From assembly GCF_000346465.2 (NCBI RefSeq), contig NC_034010.1, positions 15,601,248-15,665,247 on the forward strand: a stretch of 64,000 nucleotides of DNA. Reading direction: 5' to 3'. A program made the position numbers and the translations under genes. The DNA is from Prunus persica (taxonomy: Eukaryota > Streptophyta > Magnoliopsida > Rosales > Rosaceae). Below the pieces are notes generated by a model. That model had not been told where the DNA came from, searched no databases, and saw only the letters and a list, made by a program, of their open reading frames with translations. This document shows, in pieces, positions 10,622-22,960 of the stretch (position 1 is its first letter; each line of letters begins with the position of its first letter).

Positions 10622-12687
10622 GAAAAAGTTCTTTCACTAACTGTATTGCAATACATAACACAACAATTTCTTTTGTTTCCATATAATATCCTAATTTCCT
10701 TTGTTTCCATGGAAAATTGCCATTCTTCAGATAAGGAAAAGCCAGAGAACAATTTCATTAAGTAGAGTCTCAATTGCATTGCATTGGACACTTGTTTTTT
10801 AATTTTATTTTTCAGGTTTAATCCAAAAGAAACAGAAAGGAGGGGAAATATTATGCAGATAAGATTCGAGTCTCTGACTGACATATAAAAAAAACACACA
10901 CTAAAAAGCATTATCCTGAACTGAAAGCTTTCAATTCCCATATCAATATCAAATTCCAAAAAGTCCAACTTCTAAAAACACAATACATAAAAACCAACCC
11001 ATGAATCAAAACAGCATAAAAAATAGCCCAAAAAAAAAAACAGAGAAAATTGCACCAAGATCCATGATCCATCTATTTATAATTACTGTCACTCTATATA
11101 TTAGCTTGCTTTCAGAGCCTTCAACTGTCGAATGAACATCAAACCACTAAAAGAAAGAAAGTCCCTTGACAAAAAAAATCTCCCAGCCAACAAACAAATT
11201 CTTCAGATGAAGACCAAAATATCTGTTAAAAAGTTTACGGGAAGCATACCTGAAGACAAACGATGCAAGGGACAACCAAGGGACAAATCTCTAATTCAAA
11301 ATTTCCAATTATTAAATTGGTGGTGTTTTGCTGTAGAAACGATGAAACGTTTGCAACAGAAGAGTACGTATGGCTGGGCAAATAGGGAACAGAAGAAGAG
11401 GCTAAGTGGAGAGCATTTTAAGCAAACCACATCAGCTTCTTTATGGTAGCAAGCTATGTAAAGCAGTCAAAGCCTCCAGATGTAGACATCGAAGAACCAA
11501 CCCAGCTCTCCCATCTTTACCCATGAAACTCTCCAATCAGCCAGTTGAAATCGAACCAGACACCTCTCAAGAAGAAACAGCTGCTAGTTACATCCGAAGG
11601 AAAGAGAGGGCAAAAAAGAGAAAACACAAAACAATCGACTAAGAGCAAAACCGTGATTTCACTGTGATGATGAGAAAAATGAGTTTGCAAAACAGTAAAA
11701 AGAAAGGCATTTTCGTCATTTCACTGTGCTTAACTACAGTGTTTAGTTGCATTGGGTTTTAGTATATATAGAATTTCCTAAAATTTGAAATTTGAAACTA
11801 ATTTGCCCTCCAATTCTTTCTGGCACTTTTGCTGTCAATGAAGAAGTCTTCATTTCTTTCTTCATTGACCTGTGTTGTTAATTGGTATATTTTGTAACGG
11901 CTGGTCTGACAAACGAATCCCATGTGGATTATGATATTATAGTTCTATAACACATTTGTTGATAAGAAGCTGCCATTTGACTTTTTACTTAGCACAGACA
12001 AGCGGGTAAGTAAAGTCTCTATCTTTTTCAGGTTTTTTGCCTTAAATTTCCGATTTTTGCAGTCATTTCAGTCCTTGTGCTCATCACCCATGTCAACCAC
12101 AGACAGCATGTTCGATTCTGATATCTGGGTTGCGTTCGGGTTTGGTGCTTTGGTGGGTTTTTCTGATTTTCAATTCCTGTGGGTTTACAAGGAATGTCCT
12201 AGATTGTTTAACCCTCGATAGAATATTTAAGTCCTTTGCCGGAATTAGTTCATAAAAGAACTTTTCATAATTCATACACTTTCAAGCTAACTGCAAATTG
12301 TATTAATTGGTTTTGGAGATGACTGGGTTGAAACCACTGCAAAACAATTTGGGAATTTGTTGATAAATTTTTTATTCAATTTTGGTGATGACTGTTTTGA
12401 ACCCAAAAGTTTACAGCCTTTTAACTTCCTTAGCTGTTTTGGGATTTGAAGGGACAGTAAGTTCTCTCTACCATTCTGCATTGGGGGTTTTCTTTCAACC
12501 TCTATCTGCAACCTGAAATACTCTAATGTACCTAAAACAAAAAAAACAAAAACAAAAAAGGTGTTTGTTACAGTATTTATAGAGATCTAGTTTGGAAATT
12601 GAGCCACTAATGCTCTTGTTTAGTGTGTATTGCAAATATACCTTCGTGATTTATTTTGTTTTCTTATTGTGTTTTGCAAATATGTTA
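10619..12687. other. Intergenic, unassigned
   Basis: Holds short ORFs only, including two overlapping plus-strand frames at 11132-11642 with lysine- and glutamine-rich content and no recognised domain. The block at about 11990-12050 repeats part of 5425-5510, including the splice-donor-like GGGTAAGTAAAG. Confidence 0.4.
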
Positions 12688-13107
12688 GGTACAGAATCTT
12701 ACAGAGCTCTGGAAGATTCTGTACCTGATGAAGCTATTCAACTTTACACTGATGCTTGTGCTCTTCTTGAAGATGATGACAAGGATCAAATGGCCTTTGA
12801 TCTATAATGAGCTGCCACTAGCTGTCTTCTGGCAGCATTAATAATCAGGCAACTAACTGTTATTCCTTATGGCTTAATTGAGGCTAAGGTATTGGAAAAC
12901 TGTGGTTTGAGGTTTAAAATCTATTAGAAAAGAGTAGGACGACTCTCACGCTTGGAATCTGGGGCTAAATATGAGTCTCTGCTTGTGCCATTGTTTTCAA
13001 CTTTAAGTTCTTACTGGATCTATAAAATGTTCTTGCTGCTGCTTTTCTGTTGAGATGGGGCTTAGCAGCTGATAAGTGCAATGCTACTAATACCAATGCT
13101 GATAAGG
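12688..13107 (+). pseudogene. gamma-SNAP gene fragment
   Basis: After an acceptor-like TGTTAG, the plus strand encodes RALEDSVPDEAIQLYTDACA and continues LLEDDDKDQMAFDL, a TPR-like helix pair as I recall it from plant gamma-SNAP, a vesicle-fusion adaptor. The next codons should give YRAA but read as stops, which a small indel near 12800 would explain (GAGCTGCCACTAGC follows). A second piece at about 13053-13106 encodes RWGLAADKCNAT, also from gamma-SNAP. The rest of the gene is absent. This is a broken fragment. Confidence 0.7.
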
Positions 13108-13757
13108 TGTGGAAGTATTTCTTTTGGCACTAATCTTTATCAATATTTTGGATGTATTTAGAAATTAGATATATTGTATGTCCTGGACTAGTGTAGAGGT
13201 ATTGGTATTTGATATGAAGACAATATTGAAATGGTTTCCTACGCTATACATACATGAGGTACTAAGTAATATGTATTTTCTATTCTTTCCCCTTTCATTT
13301 CCTTGTGGCTTCATTAGATAAAGGGACCAAGTTTTGGTTGCATCTGTAGTAATTAGCATTTCTCTTCTCATGAAAGCTTATTATGAGTCATCTTGTATTC
13401 TTGTATCCTTGTAGCCTTTTTACATATTCCCCGAGTCTTCACTATTCCACTGTGAAAAGTAATTCTGTCACACTATTTACTGTTTATCCATATGTTTTTG
13501 TCTCCTTGAATTCCTTCCTACTAGTTACAAGAACCCATGAATGTAATGACTGTTAGATCTTGAAGCAAACCTTCACAGTTGGGTGGCAGAGTGTCGATTT
13601 GCATCCTTTGATTATAAAAGAGTCTGATGTAAACTTCTTAGTTGTGTCCTTGAATTGGCCTAACGTTGTCTTTGTGAAAATACAAATAACTCTTGTGTAC
13701 AGTCATTGTATTTGCTTTCTTATTTTGAAAGCTATTTTTTTTCTTTCTTGATTTCAA

Positions 13758-13829
13758 GGTGGCTATCTTTATGACATCAATGGGAAGAAGTATCTTGATT
13801 TTTTGTTTCCGGAAGAAGTATCTTTATGA
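13758..13829 (+). pseudogene. Class-III aminotransferase exon fragment
   Basis: After TTTCAAG the plus strand reads GGYLYDINGKKYLDF and then stops after a few codons. This pattern (YLYD.NGKKYLD) is typical of the N-terminal part of PLP-dependent class-III aminotransferases, which include GABA transaminase and ornithine aminotransferase. The fragment is too short to choose a member, and no catalytic residues are present. Confidence 0.45.
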
Positions 13830-13892
13830 CCCAAGTTCTCTTATGTACTTTTATTTTACATTTTGTATTATGAAAGTTTTTTGCTATACCCG

Positions 13893-14115
13893 GCAGAAGA
13901 GTCAAATGCTGGTACTCCCATGTTGAACTTTTGGGGTAAAGTTACTTCAATGAAGGATTCTGATGCAGCTTCTCCTGCGGTTAACTATGTCTCTTAGAGT
14001 GTTGACAAAGTTGCACAGCCACAGTTTCCTTTTGCTTTGTCAGCGGCAGTTGGTGAATCTGTTGACGTAAAATCGGGTGCCTTTCACACCTCAAGCCTAA
14101 AAGCTGAAGCAGGTC
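13893..14115 (+). other. Coding-like fragment, unidentified
   Basis: A frame reads AEESNAGTPMLNFWGKVTSM, then after one stop SVDKVAQPQFPF and SAAVGESVDVKSG. The serine- and phenylalanine-containing composition resembles nucleoporin-like or other disordered plant proteins, but I cannot assign it. Its placement between other gene pieces on the same strand suggests another captured exon. Confidence 0.3.
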
Positions 14116-14958
14116 CGTATGATAATTTGCTAATTTTCTTTTTAATATTCTCCTATTGTTGATAAGCATTGTTGAAGGCCCTTGAATGTTGCATTTATCT
14201 TTTTCCTTATGTTTTCTTTATAAAAAGAGATAGAAGGAGATTTAAGTGTATTAAAACAAACCTAGGCTTCTGAAGGATTTTCCTTCAAAGGAATGGGCAA
14301 ATGGATTGGAACTCTGTGAATATCTTTCAGTTGGTAGAGGATACGCATGTCCAAAGACCATGAAGGTAGTTATGACCTAATACCACGAAGGCAGGTTGCC
14401 TGTAAATGTCAGTTTAAAGTGCTCACTTGAGTGTGGCAATGAAAAATTAAGCTATCGTCTGTTGGAACCTTTTATATAGTTCAGCGTGGGTTCTCTTATG
14501 CACAACCTTTGTATAGAATCCAGTTCTTGTTTTCTTATGCACAACCTTTGTATGATTTCATTTTATTTGACTGTCTACATTTGTTTGTTTGTGAAATTTC
14601 AGTTGAGGCTTCCTCAACGCTTATCTATGGCGTAGAACAATGAATCGTATATTAGGCTTAGATTCTTTGGATCCTTGTTAATAAGTTTGACACCTTCTTT
14701 TGAATTGTTATATATCTGAAAATATCATGTCAAATTGAAAAGTGTCAAAATAGTTCCATACAGAGTTTTACTAAAAATCATACTTTAATAGTCACATGCT
14801 AATTTTAGCAGTAGATTTGTAACACTGAAGTAGGAACCTCTATAGCACTTCTTTATTAGATTTGAAAGTCACCTTTTCGAGTTGTGTTGAACACTGCTGA
14901 GTTTACTGTTATATGTTGTTGCTCATTGACTCGTTGATTTTCTTAGTGTCATCCTGTG

Positions 14959-15637
14959 CCCAAGTCTAGATCAGATGGTTTCAAAGCAAGTTCAAATGTC
15001 TTTTCCTTGCCGCTTCTAAGTTTTGGGGAGACATTTGAAGATGCATATGAAGTGATCTTGATTTTGGATGATCGAGAGCAATTTGCCACTCAGGGGGTCA
15101 GTAACTTATTTCTTCTGCCATATTTCTTTTCATGTTGAAGCTAGTGAAAGATACTCCTTGTTCTTTCTAGACATCAAAAGAGTTTTGTGGTTAAGTAATA
15201 ATTATTTCAGAATGAAAGACAGAGCAATACTAAATTTAAAGATTTACGAATAAAAAGAGAAGAATCAAGGACTGGGAGACGATGAAAGCTGAACAGAATT
15301 AAAACAAAATTCTTCCCCAATCTTCTTCTCCGATCAGCCCCAAGCCCTCTTGCTCGAAGGGAGGGAGATCAATGAGAGAGAAGAGAGAGGGGCGGTTTTG
15401 AGTGAGAGCACCTTCCTCTGTGTCATGTTGTAACTGGTCTCCCTTTTATGTACTCTTCATGTTGGATTCTTGCTATTGTACTATACTCAATAGTCAATAC
15501 TAATGTTTAGTCCTATTCTTTGTCCATTGTTTGCTATTGTTTATAGAACTGTGATTAATTTCGTATCTATTGTGTTTAGATCACGACCTGGGAGAATAAT
15601 TGAGAATGTTCGTACTCAATTCAAAATCAAAATAGAG
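14959..15637 (+). pseudogene. MUS81 endonuclease gene fragment
   Basis: Two exon-like pieces match what I recall of plant MUS81, the catalytic subunit of the crossover-junction endonuclease. The first (14959-15096) gives SRSDGFKASSNVFSLP and FEDAYEVILILDDREQFATQ, which includes the start of the ERCC4-type nuclease domain. The second (about 15578-15637) gives GRIIENVRTQFKIKIE. The catalytic ERKxxxD segment would come later and is missing. Both flanking helicase-like and C-terminal regions are absent, so this is a partial copy. A 330-bp unrelated stretch (about 15240-15570) separates the pieces. Confidence 0.65.
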
Positions 15638-17579
15638 GTCAGTTCTCGAAGTCTGTTATATGCTAGTTCTTCTAATACTTTCATTGAACATTAACTAGAT
15701 TTTGAACTGTCTGAGTATCATTTTTATATGTTTTACTTTGTATCGGTTTCACAAAACATGGCAACTTTTGGTTCTGCTTTTGGTTACTTTTTGTGTGTTT
15801 GTATTGTGTTGACATATTTTGCTACTTCATGATTGAGTCAGCTGAAAATTTTAAATACAATGAGGAAACTTTTCATGTTTCCCTCTTCAGTCATGAGTAG
15901 TTTTTTATGAAATGGCACAGTGAATTCTGTGAAGCTAAGCTAATGGCCTTTTTTCTGAAAAGTATATACCTGTGGAATTATTGTAAATGTGTATTCGACT
16001 GTGGCTTTTGTTCACGCGGTTCACGACCTCTCGGAAGGGGTTGAGTTGAGTAATAGCAGATGAGGCGAAACGTCGTAACAACCTCCGACCAATGCCATCT
16101 TGTCTTCAAGTCGTAGTTAACAGTACCAGAGTCAATGGTCAACGTCGTCATCTCTATATTTTTATGCATTTATTTTTGGTTTTGTTACCTTTTTGGTTTG
16201 TTCCCACATCAACGTTGTGTTACAAAAAAAGGGTTACCGTGAATTTAGAGTATGCAGTTTTGAGAACCTAAGACATTGCAACTGGGACTTATTTTGGCCT
16301 TCTGTAGAGCAAAAAACCCACCATGGGACTTTGGTTTCCCTTATATGAAGAACTCAACTGAGTTTATCCATTCATCCTTGGATAAATAAGTCAGTTTCAC
16401 TTTCACCTCCCTGGGACATCTTAGTAAGGTCGTATGTCTCTTCAGTGGCCCTATTCTTTATGGGCCTTGCAAAATCTGTCCACTTGCTTCGAGTCCTATA
16501 ATTAAACTCCACATTTTCCATTGACGTTTTCATTTCTCTCTTGCTATTTATGATGACAAAGTCATACTTGTAATCTATTCTACTTGTTTTTACCTTTTTG
16601 TAAATAATTCCATTGCTAAAACCCGAACTCAAATTGGCTAATTTTCATTTATAATTTTGAGAACTTGCAAGTATTTGGCTCTGGAACCTTCCATTCTTGT
16701 TGTTAAAAATATTTTGGCTTGTTGTAGTGTTCCTCATGTGTTTCTACTTCAAATCTCAAATTGTTGTGAGAACTAATCCACATCGCATCATAAAATGATT
16801 TTTGGAATTTGTGAGAATAGTGAATCTCTGTCTTTTATGTAGAGTGGAATTTGGACATGATTTTGCATTTCTAATGCTATTGGGATGCTTATTGGACTGG
16901 ATGACATATGTATTGCATATTATTGTACTCTGCCATATCATCCTTCCTTTTTGTGTTTTGCAAATGTTGAGATAATGCTACCCTGCTGTCTTTTGTGTTA
17001 TATAGAGCCTTGAAGGAAGTTGGATTTTTCTTTAAGTGGAAGTGTATATATAAAAAAGTCAAATCAGATGACTAATCCTGCTCCTATAAAACTAGGTTAT
17101 TTGGTGATGGAGAATAGCATGTCGTTTGGAGCTTCTTTTTAAAAAAAATACATGTCCTTTGGAGCTAGAAGGTCCTTTGAATTATGCAACAAGTCAATTG
17201 TTCAGGCTACTTAAATGGATGCATTTTAGTTTATTATAGTTTCAAAAATTACATACATGTGGGTGTGCTTGGTGACAATGGGACGAGCTGCATGTCCTAA
17301 GCCTCCAAACTTACCATAGGAATGTTTTTGCTGCAGAGGTTTCAATCCTTACCAGCGCATTGCTTTGTCTCTGCCCTTTTCTTTTAGTTTGTGCTTAGTT
17401 TGCCAGGCTGGTCGAGTAATTTTGTGTTTGTTTTTTGAGATTACTTGTATTGGTGTTGTAAAAGTTGTTGGTGTCTGCTGCAACCTTTTCTTTCTCACTT
17501 TTTGGTGATTTTTATCTAACAGTTTCCGATTCAAGCTAGAGACAGTTTACCTACATAAATAATCGCATCAAGGCATTGG
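15638..17579. other. Intergenic, with one half of a dispersed duplicate
   Basis: No intact gene. The part at 16836-16968 repeats 5093-5350. Remaining sequence is T-rich on the plus strand and intron-like. Confidence 0.45.
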
Positions 17580-18050
17580 CAAATTACTTGGGGTTGTTTT
17601 GTAACTCTTGATACATGTTTCCTTGCAGGTTATCTTTGGGAGAGAGCCTTGAGGATGATTTGCAGGTTGAGCCGCAAACCAGGTTCAGGCTGTCCAGAAT
17701 GTCTGGCATTAGGGTTCATACTTTTATCCTTCATCAATGATTGGGAGTTTACCGAAGGCGACAACTAGCAACTATTTTCTTTAACATCTGTAATAGTTAC
17801 ATTAATATGCTTGGACTTTAGTCAATCTGAATGAAACCGAGGTCAGCCTAGCATCCGAACTTCTTATGTATTATGAATTTTCAGTAAGAGAAATCAAACC
17901 TTTGTATATTATTTATCCTGATAGAGATGAAAGAGAATGTGTTGCTACTATTTCAATATTAACATGGAGGTTTAGAGTTTTACTTTAACTGTTGGTTTCC
18001 TCAACTCTATTTTAAAAGGTGTGCTGTGTTTCTTCCTATATTTTCCTTCT
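17580..18050 (+). repeat. Duplicated block, second copy at 26605-28010
   Basis: Shared landmarks in order are ATTACTTGGGGTTGTTT, GCAGGTTATCTTTGGGAGAG, TGGGAGTTTACC, TTACATTAATATGCTTGGA and GGTGTGCTGTGTTTCTTCC. The second copy is longer because a Mutator-type MITE was inserted. Here, after the acceptor-like TTGCAG, a frame encodes LSLGESLEDDLQVEPQTRFR and ends 17 codons later; it may be a captured last exon. In the second copy this exon is mostly lost. Confidence 0.65.
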
Positions 18051-18510
18051 TCTTTTTTTCTTTTTTTTTGGGGGTCCAATCGTTGCTTGATTTCAGTAAT
18101 TGAAGTTGTATCAATCTTACATTTCATTACTTCAGTCTCTGAGCCAGTTTTTTCCTTTTCTTTTCTTTCTCTGTTAACGCATAACGAGCCAACAGCCACT
18201 TTAAGATAGATCAAGAGGTCAATGTCATCCCATCCTTAATTAGTGCAGCCAGGCCAAGCGCCCCCATCATCTTCTACCAAAATCTTGCCCAATAATAGGG
18301 TTGGATAAAATCAAGCTCCATGAAAAAGGATTTATAACAATAAACAGCGAAGAAGAAAAAATATATAATAAAAACAAAACTTTCCCTTTCCTATTTGTTG
18401 CAGGGGCCGTCAGCCACTTTCCTTTTCCTAGTATGAGAATGTTACCTAATATGAGAAAAAAAAAAATATATCTCTCCTTTTTCTATACGGACAAGGTGTT
18501 ATAGGTAGGC

Positions 18511-18518
18511 TATAAAAT
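18511..18518 (+). promoter_or_regulatory. TATA box of SKP1-like copy 2
   Basis: TATAAAAT, 120 bp upstream of the ATG at 18631, in the same sequence context as the motif at 431. Confidence 0.65.
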
Positions 18519-18630
18519 CACCCTAAAGTCTCTCAACTTTTGCAACTCAAATCTCTCAACCAAAGCCAAAAAAGAAACTCTCCCAAGTTCTCAACTCAAA
18601 GTCTTAGTTAAAATTACAAAGACCAAAACA

Positions 18631-19101
18631 ATGGCCTCCGTTGAGATGAAGAAAATAACCCTAAAGAGCGACGACGGTGAGATCTTTGAGGTGGAGGAGG
18701 CTGTGGCCATGCAGTCACAGACCATCAAGCACATGGTGGAGGACGACTGCGCCGATGGCCCAATACCTCTGCCGAACGTGACTAGCAACATCGTAGCGAA
18801 GGTGATCGAGTACTGCAAGAAGCACCATGAAGAGGATGCTGATGGCGAGAAGAACAAAGAGGACATTAAGAAATGGGATGTTGAGTTCGTGAAGGTGGAC
18901 CAGAGTACTATGTTTGACTTAATCTTGGCTGCAAACTATCTCAATGTCAAGAGCCTGCTGGATTTGACTTGCCAGACTGTGGCGGACATGATCAATGGAA
19001 AGACACCTGAAGAGATTCGTGAGATCTTCAACATCAAAAATGACTTCACGCCAGAGGAAGAAAAGGAGGTTCGTAATGAGAACCAATGGGCATTTGAGTG
19101 A
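18631..19101 (+). CDS. SKP1-like protein (ASK family), full length
   Basis: Intronless gene for a 156-residue SKP1-like SCF adaptor, the normal family length. The N-terminal BTB/POZ-like fold is complete ([61 protein letters not shown] core as [20 protein letters not shown]). The C-terminus is intact: [20 protein letters not shown] and [10 protein letters not shown], the helices that hold the F-box. It is flanked by duplicated promoter and 3' sequence shared with the shortened copy at 555 and the fragment at 20195. Many plant ASK genes outside the ASK1 lineage are expressed mainly in reproductive tissue, but nothing here shows the expression pattern. Confidence 0.92.
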   Translation: MASVEMKKITLKSDDGEIFEVEEAVAMQSQTIKHMVEDDCADGPIPLPNVTSNIVAKVIEYCKKHHEEDADGEKNKEDIKKWDVEFVKVDQSTMFDLILAANYLNVKSLLDLTCQTVADMINGKTPEEIREIFNIKNDFTPEEEKEVRNENQWAFE

Positions 19102-20194
19102 GAGAGTTAAAGATCCCCTTCATACCTGTTATTATTACATAACAAGATCCCCTACATACTTGTTATTATTACATAATTCAACTTTCTGTCTATTATTTTT
19201 CTTCTAGTTATAATTCAATTGTTTTTTTTTAATTAATTTTTTTGTTAGATGATTGCTCAGATGTAACCAAGATTTCTACAAAACCTTGTTTGTCAAATAT
19301 TTCTAATGATACAGTTATATGTCTCCTATTTTGTGTGTTAAGAAACTTCTTTGTTGTCAATAAATTCTTAACAAATTACATCTCTTGGAAATTAATCATA
19401 GAATAACTAAACTGGACTCACACGAAATCATTTGCATTCATACAAGGGCCATTCTATTAATTTTACATTCAACATGTTAGCTTATATATATATATATATT
19501 AGGCAATGGGAATTGAATTCACGAGACAAGTCTTGCTTTTGGGGATTTTGGTTATTTTGAGTTGGGCACTATTCTCTCTTCTTTGTTTGGTTTTGGAATT
19601 TGGATTCTTCAACTTGGTGGCTGGTTTTGGTTCTGCCTCAGTTTAGTATGCAACTGAAGAAGACGTACGACGAAAAAATATGCAGGAACAAAGTTAATGA
19701 CGATCTTAATTAACCAATTATGTTACGTAAAAGATTAATGAACAGAATTAACCAATTATGTTAAGAACTTAATGACTTTTCTAATTGGTTCTTCCCAAGT
19801 TTGCAAATTGGCCAAGTTACTCTATGGATTGCAATAGAGTTCAACTCAAAATAATAATAAATTGAGATTTGTTTTGTGTTGTTTTGAAGCTGGAGATTTA
19901 CCATTCCAGATTGAAATTTTTGGATGGCGAATGAATTCAATACACAAATAATAATTCAGGAGCTCAACACAAAACAATCATTGTTTTAGTCATTCACAAC
20001 ACTTTGAATTAATGTCATCAACATGCTTACATGGTTTTCACCACACAATTGTTCACATCGTGAAACAAAGACACAGACATGATGACATGATGACTACATG
20101 ACAAATCGATCTACCTTCTCCATTTGATGTTATCTATGCGTCAGTAAAATGGACAGATGGTTTTGAAGAACATTTTGACTGGATGGTGAAAAAG
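19102..20194. other. 3' flank and spacer
   Basis: The first 340 bp is the 3' flank that recurs after the other SKP1-like copies (AAATTCTTAACAAATTACAT near 19362). The rest has no recognisable gene. (TA)n lies at about 19482-19499. Confidence 0.5.
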
Positions 20195-20239
20195 GGACAA
20201 GAGGAGATTCGTAAGGAGAATCAGTGGACATTTGAGTGA
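20195..20239 (+). pseudogene. Terminal fragment of a third SKP1-like copy
   Basis: The plus strand encodes GQEEIRKENQWTFE followed by TGA, the last residues of an SKP1-like protein. Upstream coding sequence is lost. The 3' flank (from 20240) is shared with the other copies, including GATAAATTCTCAACAAATTA at about 21017. A third duplicate has therefore been truncated. Confidence 0.8.
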
Positions 20240-20337
20240 TCTATTAAAATTAATATGTTAGATATTATATAGTTAGAGACTCCCTATAATTCAATTGGTT
20301 ATTGGGTTTTTGTTTTTGTTTTCGCTTAGGTGATTGC

Positions 20338-20862
20338 CAGTGCTGGCCATGGGCATCGCATTTATAGGGCACCAAATTATATATATATTATATATGTACC
20401 AAGTTGAAGAATATGATTTTAGAGGAGAATAATTTCAATAGTTTGGCATTTAGAGGCCCCAAATCTGATTACAAATGTTTCTGAAGAGTCCAAATGAAAA
20501 TTCTATAATATATGAATATCAATTGCATGCATTTAAGTATTTAATTGCTAAAAGTAGCAATCAATGAAATAAAGCCATTAGGGACTAGAAATTCTTTTAA
20601 TTATCCAAAAATTCTTGTTAATAGATTATTTAGCGAGGAAATATGAATGAGTACAAATTATTTGTATCCTCATTCTTGTTTATATTCAGATTGGGGCAGC
20701 GATTATATGGCCAATACTGGAGCTATATTTATTTATCCAAAATGTATTTAATTGCATATTATTTTTTTCCATGTTAGTTTTTTATTTTTAGAAGAATGAA
20801 AGAGAAATGGACCTCATTTTCATTTCTAGCCTAGGGCCACCCAAAAGTCAGGGTCGGCCTTG
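20338..20862. mobile_element. Non-autonomous hAT-like element, 525 bp
   Basis: It splits the 3' flank of the third SKP1-like copy. GTGATTGC is duplicated at 20330-20337 and 20863-20870, the 8-bp TSD of the hAT superfamily. Ends are CAGTGCTGGCC and, reverse-complemented, CAAGGCCGACCCTGA, a hAT-type terminus. No transposase is encoded. Confidence 0.8.
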
Positions 20863-20870
20863 GTGATTGC

Positions 20871-21110
20871 TTAGTTAGGTCTAACCAAGATTTTTGCAAG
20901 CCTCACTTTTGTCAAATATGAAAAGGATTTATTTGTTAAAAATAATACAAATAAAAGTTTATATACACAAGAGTTATGTCTCCTTTTTTGTGTGTTAATT
21001 AGAAGCTTCTTTATTTTCGATAAATTCTCAACAAATTACATCCCTTGGAAATTAATCATATAATCCCAAAAATGAACTCGCACGAAATAATTCCCATTCA
21101 TATAAAATTT
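20871..21110 (+). repeat. Third copy of the SKP1 3' flank
   Basis: Continues the SKP1-like 3' flank after the hAT-like insertion; it matches 19250-19450 (AACCAAGATTT, GTCTCCT, TTGGAAATTAATCATA, CTCGCACGAAAT) and, more weakly, 1018-1360. Confidence 0.7.
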
Positions 21111-21618
21111 AACAATTTTTTGCAATAGTACATTGCCCAATTAGCATTTTGGTCGTTGAATTCGAACAATAGCTCAACTCCAGTTTCATTAACACTGTTG
21201 ATCCTACCACTGAATGTCCCATCTAAGACTAAGTACCGAAGCACATTCTATTATTGTTTTCCAAATACCAATTTTTTTGTCTCACAATGTACACTAGTCA
21301 GTAAAATCAATGTGAATTTTGATTAATTATGTGACATATTTTATTAATTCTTTGACCCACAAACAAACACATCATGTTAGTCTACAACCCAAACCGCCAG
21401 AATGAATGTAACTCATGCTGCACGTGTCTGTTAGGATGGTCACGTGTCTGTTAGTTAGGATGAGCTGGCTAATGAGCTGGGTGGTTGTTATTGTTGTTAA
21501 TCTGTTCTTAACTTAATTCACAAGTTAGTTAGCTAGTAGAGATATATAATTCTAATTGTAAAACTCTGTAAAGGAGTAAGATGAGAAAATCAGTTTGAGA
21601 ACTCTATTCTGTTTTGCT

Positions 21619-21652
<34 letters not shown>

Positions 21653-22799
21653 ACTTCTAGTCTGAGAAGCTTGATCTGGTTCATCCATGGCTTCCATGAA
21701 GAAAGCTTTCACATCATACCTTTAAAATTAGAGTTGAACTAACCAACATAAAAGCGAAACTCAAAACCTCCATCTTAAATATATCAGGATAATAGACAAA
21801 GTTTTGCTTTCACTACATGACTGAAGTCCAAGCAAACGTGTCGACTAAAGTCCAAGCGTATTAACAAAAACATAGTAACAAAGAAAGAGAACATGTAGAA
21901 GAGAGCCTCCTTACAGCCTTTGTTAGAAGAGAAGAGAAACTGAAATTGAGGTTGGGACCTGCTGGAGAAGATCAAAGTTTCAGGTTTGGACTGGATCTAT
22001 CCATCGGGTGGGTGGGGTTTGGTGGTAGAAGAAAGATTCAATGAGATCCCTAGAAGGAGAAAACACACCGTTTGGTTTAATATCAGGCTCAAAGACGATA
22101 TTTGTATAAGTGATCACATGTTGTGCTGTTCGTTTGTGGAGTATAAAATGTTGAAAATGAAATTAGGGCTCGTCTTTCTCGTTGAAGTTGTGCCTCAGCC
22201 GCCATTCTCACCACCTCGCAACGCCTCAACCTCGTCGCGTACACTAAATGAGTATTTTGCTAAACAAGATGCGACTTGAGGCGATTTTAAGGCGAGGTGT
22301 TCAATGCTTTTTTAAACATTGATCACAACAAAACGTAAGTATCTACTAGATAAATTAGCCACAAGGCTAGTTAAGACAATAAAATATGAAAACCAACCAA
22401 GAATTAAGTCCCTAAAGTACCTCAACACTCAACTGTAAAACGTAGAACAAAACAAACTTTTTCCTTCAATCAGCCAAATCAATGTCGGCTAAAGGTATCG
22501 CAATAATTTTGAAGTTTTTCTATATTCATATACAGGATGCAAGAGCAGCCATGACTACATTCTTACATTCAGCAACCAGTTGGCAGTTCTCAACCAATTA
22601 TCCTAATGAAAAAAAGGTCCTTTTCCAAGTAAATTAAAAACTTGGTGATTTGATGTTCTCAGCAATCTTTACCATTGACCCCTTTTTAAAAAATCCAGCA
22701 ATCAAATGTGTAAAACCTACATTTTTTAATCATATAGCAAAAAAAATTTATATCCCTAAAGACAGTACTTGAAAATACTACCATATTAAATATTGAAAA
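21111..22799. other. Intergenic with a (CT)n tract
   Basis: Holds a perfect (CT)n microsatellite at 21621-21649. ORFs of 63 and 97 codons (21784-22279) have no recognisable domain. No other structure seen. Confidence 0.45.
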
Positions 22800-22950
22800 A
22801 TTATGTTGGCAATTTGATGTGTTCCTTGTATACTCACTAATTAATATTTGTTGTTATTAATAAAGGATTTGAAAATCCCTACAAATTTTTCATGTTGAAA
22901 TCCACTCATTTCCCATAATAAAATTATGCACAGAAAACTAGCATTAAAAC
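22800..22950 (-). repeat. Partial duplicate of the pectin methylesterase 3' end
   Basis: This matches 23181-23330, including the last codons of the neighbouring gene (GNEWIST-stop in the minus strand) and its 3' flank (CACTAATTAATATTTG, AATCCCTACAAATTTT). The two copies are separated by the SINE at 22974. Confidence 0.7.
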
Positions 22951-22960
22951 TCAAATATTG

